From positions 62,001 to 126,000 of the forward strand of contig NZ_JAAKGI010000005.1 in NCBI RefSeq assembly GCF_011762485.1: a DNA stretch of 64,000 nt, read 5' to 3'. Under the pieces are notes generated by a model. The model had not been told where the DNA came from and did no database searches. It saw only the letters and a list, made by a program, of their open reading frames with translations. The stretch is from Yeosuana marina. GTDB lineage: Bacteria; Bacteroidota; Bacteroidia; Flavobacteriales; Flavobacteriaceae. The position numbers were made by a program, and so were the translations under genes. Below, in pieces: positions 33,551-42,370 of the stretch (the stretch's first letter is position 1; each line of letters starts with the position of its first letter).

Positions 33551-35191
33551 TTATTCAAAAATTACCTTGTCATTATTTTCAAACCATTGTTTATAAAAGG
33601 GTTGATGAATTTTCTCTATACTATTGCGTTTAACCTTAAATGTTGGCGTAGTTAAACCATTGTCAACACTCCAATCTTCTTTCATAATAATCACTTTTTC
33701 AATTTTTTCGTGTTTTTCAATATTTTTATTCACCTGATTAACGGTTGCAATTAAACTTGCACTTAACTCTTTTGTTGACTTTGATTTTCCTAATTCAGAT
33801 AAGGTGATTAATGCAATGGGCTGAGGAATACCGGTCCCTACAATACATATTTGTTCAATATCTGTATTTTTTGACATATCCAATTCCAAAGGAGCTGGAG
33901 AAATATATTTTCCTTTATCTGTTTTAAACTGATCTTTTACTCTTCCGGTAATCGTTAAAAAACCATCATGATCGTATTCTCCAATATCACCAGTTTTAAA
34001 ATAGCCCTGTTCATCAAAAACAGACGCTGTAATTTTTGATTCTTTAAAATAACCTTTAAACATACAAGCGTTTTTAATACAAATTTCGCCTTCTGCTGAT
34101 AGTTTAGTTTTAATGTTTTTCAAAGGTTTACCAACAGTTCCAACCTTGTTTGTTTCAGGCATATTCCAATGAGATACACAACAGTCTTCTGTCATACCAT
34201 ATACTTGCAAAATCTCAATCCCAATGGATTTAAACCAACGCATTAAGCTAGGTGCTAAAGGAGCCGCCCCTGACAAAACAAATTTCGTTTTTTTTAAACC
34301 TAATTTCTGCTGTAATTTCTTTTTTATTACTGAATTAAGGATTGGTGTTCTTAGTAATATGGTTAATTTTTTCTGCGGAATTTTTTCTAAAATTTTTTCT
34401 TGAAATTTTGTCCAGATTCGTGGAACAGCAAAAAAGCCAGAAGGTTGCGTTTTTTCTAAATCTTCAGCAAACGTTTCAAGAGATTCTGGAAAACTTACTT
34501 GAGCTCCTGAAATAAAACACACGGTTTCTAGCACGCGCTCTGCTACATGCGCTATGGGCAAATAGGAAAAAAAACGTGCCTGATTGGGTGTTTGATATGA
34601 ATTTATTAAGTAATACGAACTTATCATAAAGTTTTCTACCGTATGCATAACACCTTTGGGGGTTCCAGTAGTTCCTGACGTATAAATAATAGTATGCAAA
34701 TCATCAGGCTTTTGATTATATACCGTTTCAAGTTTTTGACCCACTTCAACAATGTCCTCCCAAATCTGTCCTTCTTTAACATTGTAAAGACTTGTAGAAA
34801 TTTTAGGAATCTCAGGAATACCTGATTTTTGTAATTCAAAATTATCAAGTTTACCTATAATAATGGCTTTCGATTCACTATGTTCTAAAATTTGATGAAT
34901 TGAATGGGCATTTAAAGTTGGATATATGGGAATAGAAACATGACCAGCCATCATGATAGCCAAATCAGACATATGCCAATGCGCACAATTTTTTGAAAGT
35001 AATGCAATATGACTGCGTTCTGAAAAATTATGGGATTTTAATACATAAGCTATCTTTCTAGCCTGAATACCTACCTCAGAAAATGAATAACTAATGATTT
35101 TCCCATCAATAGGCTGATTTAAAAAAATAGCATTAGGCGTTGTTGTCTCCCAATGTAAAAAAGCTTCTAAAGGTGAATTAAATTTTAACAT
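33551..35191 (-). CDS. Long-chain fatty acid-CoA ligase (AMP-forming)
   Basis: Activates a fatty acid with ATP and CoA. The start chosen is ATG at 35191 (MLKFNSPLEAFLHWETT, 546 residues). The open frame extends 16 residues upstream, but that part looks like a hydrophobic artefact. Adenylation motifs: TSGTTGTPKGVMH (P-loop), YGMTEDCCV, KTGDIGEYDHDGFLTITGR and the C-terminal lysine in LTTPTFKVKRNSI. The AMP-binding and linker motifs fit FadD/FAA-type long-chain ligases. It lies in a run with the SGNH hydrolase downstream and an M1 peptidase upstream (85-bp gap), with the same orientation. Confidence 0.93.
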   Translation of the reverse strand: MLKFNSPLEAFLHWETTTPNAIFLNQPIDGKIISYSFSEVGIQARKIAYVLKSHNFSERSHIALLSKNCAHWHMSDLAIMMAGHVSIPIYPTLNAHSIHQILEHSESKAIIIGKLDNFELQKSGIPEIPKISTSLYNVKEGQIWEDIVEVGQKLETVYNQKPDDLHTIIYTSGTTGTPKGVMHTVENFMISSYYLINSYQTPNQARFFSYLPIAHVAERVLETVCFISGAQVSFPESLETFAEDLEKTQPSGFFAVPRIWTKFQEKILEKIPQKKLTILLRTPILNSVIKKKLQQKLGLKKTKFVLSGAAPLAPSLMRWFKSIGIEILQVYGMTEDCCVSHWNMPETNKVGTVGKPLKNIKTKLSAEGEICIKNACMFKGYFKESKITASVFDEQGYFKTGDIGEYDHDGFLTITGRVKDQFKTDKGKYISPAPLELDMSKNTDIEQICIVGTGIPQPIALITLSELGKSKSTKELSASLIATVNQVNKNIEKHEKIEKVIIMKEDWSVDNGLTTPTFKVKRNSIEKIHQPFYKQWFENNDKVIFE

Positions 35192-35276
35192 CGATTTTTG
35201 GTTGGTTAAAAAACTAAATATAAGTAAAGTTGAAACCAAATAAAAACAATATTAAAAAACCAGTTATTACCAGATG

Positions 35277-37493
35277 TTAATTCTTTTCTTTAAACTTATC
35301 GAAATCTGATTTTTCCTCTACTTTTGGGAAACTGTTGTTTGTCATATCAGTATCTGCAAATTCAAAATTAGGGTCTAAATTGACTTTAACCACTTCTTTA
35401 TCTTTAACAAACGTCCTCTTTATTTCTGATTCATTTAATCGCCAAACTTGAGCTGGTAATTTGTCTATTTCAGTTGTTCCATCCTTAAAAACCCATTCTA
35501 CAGTGACTGGCATTACAAGTCCGCCTACATTTTTTATAGTCACTTCATAAATATTTTTTCCAGATAGTTGTTTACGCAATTCTGGCTCATTGAGTCTTGA
35601 TAAAAATCCGCCATAACTTTCATCTGGTGTTGAAGCCACGGTTATAACCTCTGGACCACTTGAAAAATCTTTAGCTTTTTCACCTGCGTTTTCACCTTCA
35701 ATCTTCATTTTCACATTCTTACTTTGATCTTCAATATTGAGTTTTTCTTCATACACTTTAAACCATTTTACATTTGACAACTCCATATCCACATTATCGG
35801 TAGTAAAAAACCAACCTCTAAAAAACCAATCTAAATCTACAGCAGTCGCATCTTCAAGAGTTCTAAACAAATCGCCTGGATTTGGGTGCTTATATTTCCA
35901 TCTGTTACAATATTCTTTAAAAGCTTGGTCAAAAAGTTCTTTTCCAACAATAGAATGTCGCAACATTTGAAGGCCAACAGTTGGTTTCTGATAAAAATTA
36001 CTTCCAAATTGACTAAATAACTCATCATCTGAAGTCGTCATAATAGGCCTCATTATACTTTTATCTCCAGACATATAAGGTACAACACTTTTGGGTGTGG
36101 TGCTGTTAAAATCTGGATAGCGTTCTGCTAAAGTTCTCTGATGAATAAACGTATTTAAACCTTCATCCATCCACATCCATTTACGCTCATCGGAACTTAT
36201 AATCATGGGGAACCAATTATGTCCCACTTCATGCACTATTGTACTAATCATGCCTTGTTTGGCTCTATCACTCATCGTTCCGTTTTTTGGTCGACCTCCG
36301 TTAAAACTAATCATAGGAAACTCCATCCCAATATTCGATGTATTTACCGAAATTGCTACTGGGTAAGGGTATTCAAACGTGGATTCTGAATACACTTCTA
36401 ATGCATTAACAACAGCTTTTGTAGACTCTTCTCTCCAAACAGGTAAGCCTTCTTTAGGATAAAAAGACATAGCCATAGTTGTATGATCTGAAAATTTTAC
36501 AGCTTGCGCATCCCACATAAACTTTCTGGATGATGCAAATGAGAAATCCCTAACATTGGTGGCTTTAAATTTCCAAGTTTTTAATTTTTTTGATTTTGTT
36601 TTCTCATTAGATACTGCTTCTTCTTTGGTAACAATTAAGACAGGTTTGTCAAACGATGTCCTAGCTTCTTGCAATCTTTCTTGTTGGTTTTTTGTAAGTA
36701 CTTCTGAGGGATTTTGTAATTGGCCTGTAGAGGCTATCAAATGATCTGCAGGTACTGTAATATCCACTTCATAATTTCCGAATTCCAAGGCAAACTCACC
36801 TAATCTTTGAAACTGTTGATTTTGCCAACCTTCAGTATCATTGTAAACAGCCATTCTGGGGAACCAATGTGCTATTAAATACACCGTATTATCATCCTCT
36901 GGAAAATACTCATAACCTTCTCTCGACAACATAAACATACTTCTATCGGTAATTGGATACGACCACCCTATAGAAAAACTCATAGACTCCCCTGCTTTTA
37001 ACGGTTGGTCTAGAAGTACTTTCATCATGGTATTATTAACCAAAGATTTTATTGAACTACCATTAACATCTTTAATATATTTGATGGTATAACCAGCAGG
37101 AAAATCGATAGCTCTGGTAAGAAATTGCATTTGGCGTGTACTTATACCATCCTTAATATCGTTTAAAGATCCAAAATCTTCACTTCCTTTTTTATTGATA
37201 TTCTGTTCTAACTGAATCCATAAATAGCTCAAATCATCAGGAGAATTATTGTAATAAGTTATCGTTTCTTCTCCCGAAATGGTGTTTGTAGGTTCATCTA
37301 AACGCACTTTTATTTTATAATCGGCACGTTGTTGCCAATAATCTTTTCCTGGGGCACCACTAGCAGACCTATACGTATTTGGTTGATCGACCATATTATC
37401 AATAGGTTCAAACTTTCCTTGCCAAGGCTTAGTTTGTGATTGAAGATTTAATGCAAAAATAGAAGTAAAGCAAACTATGAGAATCGATTTCAT
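35277..37493 (-). CDS. Secreted M1-family zinc metallopeptidase
   Basis: Zn aminopeptidase-type enzyme of 738 residues, exported by a signal peptide (MKSILIVCFTSIFALNLQSQ, cleavage after LQSQ). The N-terminal beta domain ends near 380. The catalytic domain has the exopeptidase-like loop GMEFPMISF (389-397) in place of GAMEN, the zinc site HEVGH at 421-425, and Glu444 in MDEGLNTF with the correct 18-residue spacing. A C-terminal beta-domain of about 150 residues (VEWVFKDGTTEIDKLP) follows. The substituted GAMEN loop may change the peptide specificity. It stands at the start of the reverse run with the ligase and hydrolase. Confidence 0.93.
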   Translation of the reverse strand: MKSILIVCFTSIFALNLQSQTKPWQGKFEPIDNMVDQPNTYRSASGAPGKDYWQQRADYKIKVRLDEPTNTISGEETITYYNNSPDDLSYLWIQLEQNINKKGSEDFGSLNDIKDGISTRQMQFLTRAIDFPAGYTIKYIKDVNGSSIKSLVNNTMMKVLLDQPLKAGESMSFSIGWSYPITDRSMFMLSREGYEYFPEDDNTVYLIAHWFPRMAVYNDTEGWQNQQFQRLGEFALEFGNYEVDITVPADHLIASTGQLQNPSEVLTKNQQERLQEARTSFDKPVLIVTKEEAVSNEKTKSKKLKTWKFKATNVRDFSFASSRKFMWDAQAVKFSDHTTMAMSFYPKEGLPVWREESTKAVVNALEVYSESTFEYPYPVAISVNTSNIGMEFPMISFNGGRPKNGTMSDRAKQGMISTIVHEVGHNWFPMIISSDERKWMWMDEGLNTFIHQRTLAERYPDFNSTTPKSVVPYMSGDKSIMRPIMTTSDDELFSQFGSNFYQKPTVGLQMLRHSIVGKELFDQAFKEYCNRWKYKHPNPGDLFRTLEDATAVDLDWFFRGWFFTTDNVDMELSNVKWFKVYEEKLNIEDQSKNVKMKIEGENAGEKAKDFSSGPEVITVASTPDESYGGFLSRLNEPELRKQLSGKNIYEVTIKNVGGLVMPVTVEWVFKDGTTEIDKLPAQVWRLNESEIKRTFVKDKEVVKVNLDPNFEFADTDMTNNSFPKVEEKSDFDKFKEKN

Positions 37494-37587
37494 TTAAGGT
37501 GGAATTAAATTAAATTGCTAAAGATAATAAGATATCTATTTTAGGTTAATTTTTTCAAGTTAAAATTCAGAGTTAAATTTTAAATCC

Positions 37588-37595
37588 TAATTTTG
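37588..37595 (+). promoter_or_regulatory. Candidate -7 box for rdgB
   Basis: TAATTTTG, 27 bp before the chosen ATG at 37623. It overlaps the region where the frame is open upstream, supporting a start at 37623 rather than at an in-frame codon at 37593. The upstream TTG is not evident. Confidence 0.35.
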
Positions 37596-37622
37596 TTAAA
37601 AAAGATTCAAAACCAAATCTGT

Positions 37623-38195
37623 ATGCAACTCGTTTTCGCTACCAATAACCTTAACAAATTAAAAGAAGTAAAAACTCTGATTCCAGACCATATAAAATTG
37701 CTTAGCCTTGAAGATATTGGATGTTTTGAAGATATTCCAGAAACACAAAACACTATTGAAGGTAATGCTATTCAAAAAGCAACCTACATCAAGGAGACTT
37801 ATGGTTATGACTGTTTTGCTGATGATACAGGATTAGAAGTTAATGCTTTAAATGGAGCACCTGGTGTTTATTCGGCACGATTTGCTGGAGAGCAACGAAA
37901 TAGTGAAGACAACACCAATAAATTGCTTAATTTACTTGAAGGAAACACCGACAGAACTGCTCAATTTAAAACCGTTATCGCCTTAACTATTAATAACGAA
38001 ACACATACATTTACAGGGATTTGCGAAGGTAAAATTACCAAAACTAAGTCTGGACGCAAAGGTTTTGGCTATGATCCTGTTTTTAAACCAAATGGCTATA
38101 AACAAACATTTGCTGAGATGGATTTAAAATTGAAAAACACCATAAGTCATCGTGGTAAAGCTATATCTTTATTAGTTAAATATTTCAATTTATAA
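37623..38195 (+). CDS. rdgB: Non-canonical purine NTP pyrophosphatase (HAM1/RdgB)
   Basis: Hydrolyses ITP, dITP and XTP to monophosphates, keeping them out of DNA and RNA. The start at 37623 gives a 190-residue protein beginning MQLVFATNNLNKLKEV, the family N terminus. The upstream frame adds only MLKKIQNQIC. Motifs: FADDTGLEVNALNGAPGVYSARFAGE and FGYDPVFKPNGYKQTFAEM, then SHRGKA at the end. It is first in a forward run and 71 bp before the spoT/rel gene. Confidence 0.96.
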   Translation: MQLVFATNNLNKLKEVKTLIPDHIKLLSLEDIGCFEDIPETQNTIEGNAIQKATYIKETYGYDCFADDTGLEVNALNGAPGVYSARFAGEQRNSEDNTNKLLNLLEGNTDRTAQFKTVIALTINNETHTFTGICEGKITKTKSGRKGFGYDPVFKPNGYKQTFAEMDLKLKNTISHRGKAISLLVKYFNL

Positions 38196-38266
38196 CCTAT
38201 TCATTTTCTAAAGGAAAAAACAATAAAGTTATTGCTTGTTAATTTTCTTTATAGTACTTTTAATTT

Positions 38267-40486
38267 ATGACAGACGTAGAAATAGAAGAAGAAAATGCAG
38301 CCATTACAAGAGCTTATAAAGAGCTTTTAAAAGTTAGCTATACAACACTTTCTGATGACGACAAGAAACTGATTAGAAGCGCATTTGATGTAGCGCTTGA
38401 TGGTCATAAAAACCAACGTAGACGTTCTGGCGAAGCTTATATATTTCATCCGCTCGCAGTGGCAAGAATTGTAGCTAAAGAAATAGGCTTAGATGCCACC
38501 TCTATTGCTGCAGCCTTGTTGCATGATGTGGTTGAAGATTGTGATGACTATTCTATTGTAGATATAGAGCGGCTTTTTGGAAATACAGTAGCTAAAATTG
38601 TTGATGGTTTAACCAAAATTTCATCATTAAGCAAAGACCAAGACATGGATGTGTCTTTACAGGCAGAGAATTTTCGTAAAATGCTGCTTACGCTAAATGA
38701 TGATGTACGAGTTATTATTATAAAAATTGCGGATAGGCTGCATAACATGCAAACAATGGATGCCATGCGTCCTGATAAGCAAGTTAAAATCGCATCTGAA
38801 ACGCTTTATATATATGCTCCTCTAGCCCATAGAATTGGTCTGTACAACATCAAGACCGAACTTGAAGATTTAGGATTAAAATATACGGAACCTGAAGTTT
38901 ACAACGATATTCTTTATAAAATCAAAGAAAGTAAAGAAGAACAAGATTTTTACATTAAAGAATTTAGTCAGGTTATACAAACTTCTTTAGATAAAGAAAA
39001 TCTTCATTACACCATTAAAGGAAGACCAAAATCCATTTTTTCTATTAGAAGAAAAATGCTAAAACAAGGGGTGTCTTTTGATGAAGTCTATGACAAATTT
39101 GCTATTAGAATCATTTACAAAAGTGATTTTGCAAATGAAAAGTTTTTAGCTTGGAAAATCTATTCTATAGTTACCGATCACTTTAGACCGAACCCTGTTA
39201 GATTAAGAGATTGGATTTCATCGCCTAAATCCACAGGATACGAAGCACTTCATATTACAGTCATGGGCCCTAAAGGCAGATGGGTTGAAGTTCAAATACG
39301 TAGCGAACGTATGAATGAAATTGCTGAAAAAGGATATGCTGCTCACTATAAATACAAACAAGACACCGAAAAGGAAGACAACTTAGAAAGCTGGATTAAC
39401 AAATTACAAGAAGCGCTTGAAAACCCTGATACGAATGCTGTTGATTTTGTTGAACAATTTAAACTCAACCTCTATTCAAAAGAAATTTTTGTTTTTACCC
39501 CTAAAGGAGAATTAAAATCATTACCAAAAGGCGCTACAGCATTAGACTTCGCTTTCAATATCCATTCAGAAGTAGGTCTAAAAACACGAGGCGCTAAAGT
39601 AAATGGTAAACTCGTGCCTTTAAGTCATGAACTTCAAAGCGGTGATCAAGTAGATATTTTAACTTCAGAAAGTGCAAAGCCTAATGCCAACTGGTTGGAC
39701 TATGCGACAACAGCCAGAGCCAGAAGTAAAATAAAATCTGCCCTTAAAGAAGATAAAAAACGTATTGGTGAAGAAGGAAAAGAAATTTTAAGAAGAAAAC
39801 TAAAGCAACTTAAAATTACTTTAAACGAATCTAGCGTCAATGAACTTGTGAGTTTTTTCAAGCTAAAAACTAGTCTGGATTTATTTTACAGAGTTGGTAT
39901 TGGTACTATTGATAATACCATGCTAAAAGACTTTGCTTCAAAAAGAAGTAATGCCTTGATGAGTTTCATTAAAAATAAAATCACCAGAAAGGCTAATATT
40001 AAAAAAGAAGATTTAGAGAAAGAAGAAGTAACAGCCAACTATGATTCTCTTGTTTTCGGTAAAGAAGAAGAAAAATTAGATTATAAATTAGCTAATTGCT
40101 GTAACCCTATTCCGGGTGATGAAGTATTTGGGTTCCTAACGGTAACCGAAGGCATTAAAGTGCATAAAAAAAACTGTCCAAATGCGGTTAGTTTACAATC
40201 CAATTATGCCTATAGAATCATGTCTGCTAAATGGATTGATTCATCTCAACAAGAATTTTTGGTTCAAATTAATATTACAGGAATTGACCATTTAGGCTTA
40301 GTCAATGATATCACAAAAGAGATTTCTTCTAACATGCATGTTAACATGAAAAGTCTAAGTTTTGAAAGTGACGATGGCTTGTTTAAAGGAAAAATTAGTG
40401 TTATTGTTAAAAATAATACACTTGTTAAGAAATTGTTAGAAAAACTTAAAAAAATTAATGGAATAGATAAAGTGACTAGAGCTTAA
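38267..40486 (+). CDS. RelA/SpoT-family (p)ppGpp synthetase/hydrolase
   Basis: Stringent-response enzyme of 739 residues. The hydrolase domain has SGEAYIFHPLAVARIV and the HD motif HDVVED near 87-92, so hydrolysis is likely intact. The synthetase domain shows GRPKSIFSI, FAIRIIYK, STGYEALHITVMGP and EVQIRSERMNEIAEKGYAAHYKYK. A TGS domain follows (FVFTPKGELKSLPKGATALDFAFNIHS), then a zinc-finger-like CCNPIPGDEVFGF with KNCPNAV, and a C-terminal ACT domain. It is probably bifunctional and may be the only long RSH in the genome. Located 24 bp before the Fur-type regulator. Confidence 0.96.
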   Translation: MTDVEIEEENAAITRAYKELLKVSYTTLSDDDKKLIRSAFDVALDGHKNQRRRSGEAYIFHPLAVARIVAKEIGLDATSIAAALLHDVVEDCDDYSIVDIERLFGNTVAKIVDGLTKISSLSKDQDMDVSLQAENFRKMLLTLNDDVRVIIIKIADRLHNMQTMDAMRPDKQVKIASETLYIYAPLAHRIGLYNIKTELEDLGLKYTEPEVYNDILYKIKESKEEQDFYIKEFSQVIQTSLDKENLHYTIKGRPKSIFSIRRKMLKQGVSFDEVYDKFAIRIIYKSDFANEKFLAWKIYSIVTDHFRPNPVRLRDWISSPKSTGYEALHITVMGPKGRWVEVQIRSERMNEIAEKGYAAHYKYKQDTEKEDNLESWINKLQEALENPDTNAVDFVEQFKLNLYSKEIFVFTPKGELKSLPKGATALDFAFNIHSEVGLKTRGAKVNGKLVPLSHELQSGDQVDILTSESAKPNANWLDYATTARARSKIKSALKEDKKRIGEEGKEILRRKLKQLKITLNESSVNELVSFFKLKTSLDLFYRVGIGTIDNTMLKDFASKRSNALMSFIKNKITRKANIKKEDLEKEEVTANYDSLVFGKEEEKLDYKLANCCNPIPGDEVFGFLTVTEGIKVHKKNCPNAVSLQSNYAYRIMSAKWIDSSQQEFLVQINITGIDHLGLVNDITKEISSNMHVNMKSLSFESDDGLFKGKISVIVKNNTLVKKLLEKLKKINGIDKVTRA

Positions 40487-40492
40487 AAAGTG

Positions 40493-40500
40493 TAAATTTG
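40493..40500 (+). promoter_or_regulatory. Candidate -7 box of the Fur-family gene
   Basis: TAAATTTG, just after the spoT/rel stop and 10 bp before the ATG at 40511. If used, it gives an almost leaderless transcript for fur-purA. No TTG is present at the correct spacing. Confidence 0.35.
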
Positions 40501-40510
40501 CAGTAAGCAT

Positions 40511-40963
40511 ATGAATGTTAAAGTAGACACAAAGAATCAGGACATTGTTAAGAATGTTTTTACTAACTTCTTAGAAAACAACGGACACCGTAAAACGCCT
40601 GAACGCTATGCTATACTCCAAGAAATTTATAATAAGACTGAGCATTTTGATATAGAATCGCTATATCTAAGCATGAAAAACAAAAAGTATCGTGTGTCTC
40701 GTGCTACGTTGTATAATACCATTGAATTACTTTTAGAATGTGGTTTGGTAAGAAAACATCAGTTTGGTCAAAACCAAGCACATTATGAAAAGTCTTATTT
40801 TGATAGACAGCATGATCATGTAATTCTAACGGATACAGGAGAGGTTATCGAGTTTTGCGATCCAAGAATACAATCTATAAAAAAAACAATCGAAGAAGTT
40901 TTTGATATTGAAATAAACAATCATTCACTCTACTTTTACGGAAACAGAAAATCAAACAAATAA
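40511..40963 (+). CDS. Fur-family transcriptional regulator
   Basis: Metal- or peroxide-responsive repressor of 150 residues. The winged helix occupies residues 15-90 ([37 protein letters not shown]). The regulatory-metal residues [18 protein letters not shown] follow. The C-terminal structural zinc site of classical Fur (CxxC pairs) is largely absent: only Cys81 in the LLLECG segment and the Cys of EFCD are seen. It may be a PerR/Zur-like or zinc-independent variant; the metal is not decidable. It lies 12 bp before purA, so they are probably co-transcribed. Confidence 0.9.
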   Translation: MNVKVDTKNQDIVKNVFTNFLENNGHRKTPERYAILQEIYNKTEHFDIESLYLSMKNKKYRVSRATLYNTIELLLECGLVRKHQFGQNQAHYEKSYFDRQHDHVILTDTGEVIEFCDPRIQSIKKTIEEVFDIEINNHSLYFYGNRKSNK

Positions 40964-40975
40964 TTATTTTTTACA

Positions 40976-42250
40976 ATGGCAGTAGATTTACTACTAGGTT
41001 TACAATGGGGAGACGAAGGCAAAGGAAAAATTGTTGACGTATTAACATCCAAATACAATATTATTGCACGTTTTCAAGGAGGTCCAAATGCAGGTCACAC
41101 CCTTGTTTTTAACGGACGAAAACATGTATTACACACCATTCCTTCAGGAATTTTTCATGATGATGCAACCAATCTAGTTGGTAATGGCGTTGTTATAGAT
41201 CCTGTTATCTTTAAAAAGGAATTAGATAAGCTTGAAGAGCAAGATGTAGATTACAGAAAATCATTATTGGTTTCCCGTAAAGCACATATTATTCTACCAA
41301 CGCATCGTCTGCTGGATGCCGCTAGTGAAGCCTCTAAAGGAAAAGCGAAAATCGGTTCTACGCTTAAAGGGATTGGACCAACCTATATGGATAAAACAGG
41401 TAGAAATGGTATTCGTGTGGGTGACTTAGAATTAAGCGATTGGAAAGAACGTTACAGAGCTTTAGCTGATAAGCACGAGTCTATGATTGATTTCTATGAT
41501 GTGGATATAGAATATGACTTAGCGGAACTTGAAAAAGAATTTTTTGAAGCTGTAGATGTTTTAAAGTCTATCAAATTTATAGATTCAGAAGAATATATGT
41601 ATCAAGCTCAAAAATCTGGAAAGACTATTTTAGCCGAAGGTGCCCAAGGTTCGTTATTAGATATTGATTTCGGTACCTATCCATACGTAACCTCAAGCAA
41701 CACAACTGCTGCAGGCGCTTGTACCGGTTTAGGTGTGTCTCCAAGTCAAATTGGTGATGTGTTCGGAATTTTTAAAGCCTATACAACCCGTGTGGGTTCA
41801 GGACCATTCCCTACCGAATTGTTTGATGAAGACGGCGCTACCATGAGTCGTGTTGGAAACGAATTTGGAGCAACAACAGGTAGACCAAGACGCTGTGGCT
41901 GGTTAGATTTAGTAGCCTTAAGATATGCTTGCCAAGTAAACGGTGTTACACAATTGATGATGATGAAAGGCGATGTGTTGTCTGGTTTTAAAACCTTAAA
42001 AGTTTGTACTGCTTACAATTATAAAGGAGATATTATTAAACATTTCCCATATAATATTGACCCAGAAAATGTAGAACCAATTTTTACAGAATTTAAAGGT
42101 TGGAATGAGGATTTAACAGCGATGTCTGAAGTTAATCAACTTCCAAAGGAATTAAATGCTTACATAGAATTTTTAGAAAAAGAATTGGAAATCCCTATCA
42201 CTATAGTTTCTGTAGGGCCTGATAGAAAACAGACTATTTTTAGAAGTTAA
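40976..42250 (+). CDS. purA: Adenylosuccinate synthetase
   Basis: IMP plus aspartate plus GTP to adenylosuccinate, in AMP synthesis. It has 424 residues. P-loop QWGDEGKGK near residue 10, GPNAGHTLV with the general-acid His, GIGPTYMDKTGRNGIRV, EGAQGSLLDIDFGTYPYVTSSN and TGRPRRCGWLDLV. All active-site loops are present. It is the last gene of the fur-purA unit; a terminator follows at 42284. GuaB at the far end of the window belongs to the other branch of IMP use. Confidence 0.97.
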   Translation: MAVDLLLGLQWGDEGKGKIVDVLTSKYNIIARFQGGPNAGHTLVFNGRKHVLHTIPSGIFHDDATNLVGNGVVIDPVIFKKELDKLEEQDVDYRKSLLVSRKAHIILPTHRLLDAASEASKGKAKIGSTLKGIGPTYMDKTGRNGIRVGDLELSDWKERYRALADKHESMIDFYDVDIEYDLAELEKEFFEAVDVLKSIKFIDSEEYMYQAQKSGKTILAEGAQGSLLDIDFGTYPYVTSSNTTAAGACTGLGVSPSQIGDVFGIFKAYTTRVGSGPFPTELFDEDGATMSRVGNEFGATTGRPRRCGWLDLVALRYACQVNGVTQLMMMKGDVLSGFKTLKVCTAYNYKGDIIKHFPYNIDPENVEPIFTEFKGWNEDLTAMSEVNQLPKELNAYIEFLEKELEIPITIVSVGPDRKQTIFRS

Positions 42251-42283
42251 TAAACATTTCTATTTTTAAGATTATATTTTACG

Positions 42284-42314
42284 AAACGCTCCCAACTATT
42301 TTGGAGCGTTTTTT
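42284..42314 (+). terminator. Terminator after purA
   Basis: AAACGCTCC (42284-42292) pairs with GGAGCGTTT (42303-42311), followed by a T-tract; loop about 10 nt. Confidence 0.85.
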
Positions 42315-42370
42315 GTTTCAAAATACTTAAACATCAATTTTATCGTTATTTTTGCGCAAACATTTCTATT

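Noticed and set aside
33551..35239. Start of the acyl-CoA ligase at 35239
   Set aside because: The 16 extra residues look like non-coding sequence; MLKFNSPLEAFLHW at 35191 is the family-like start.
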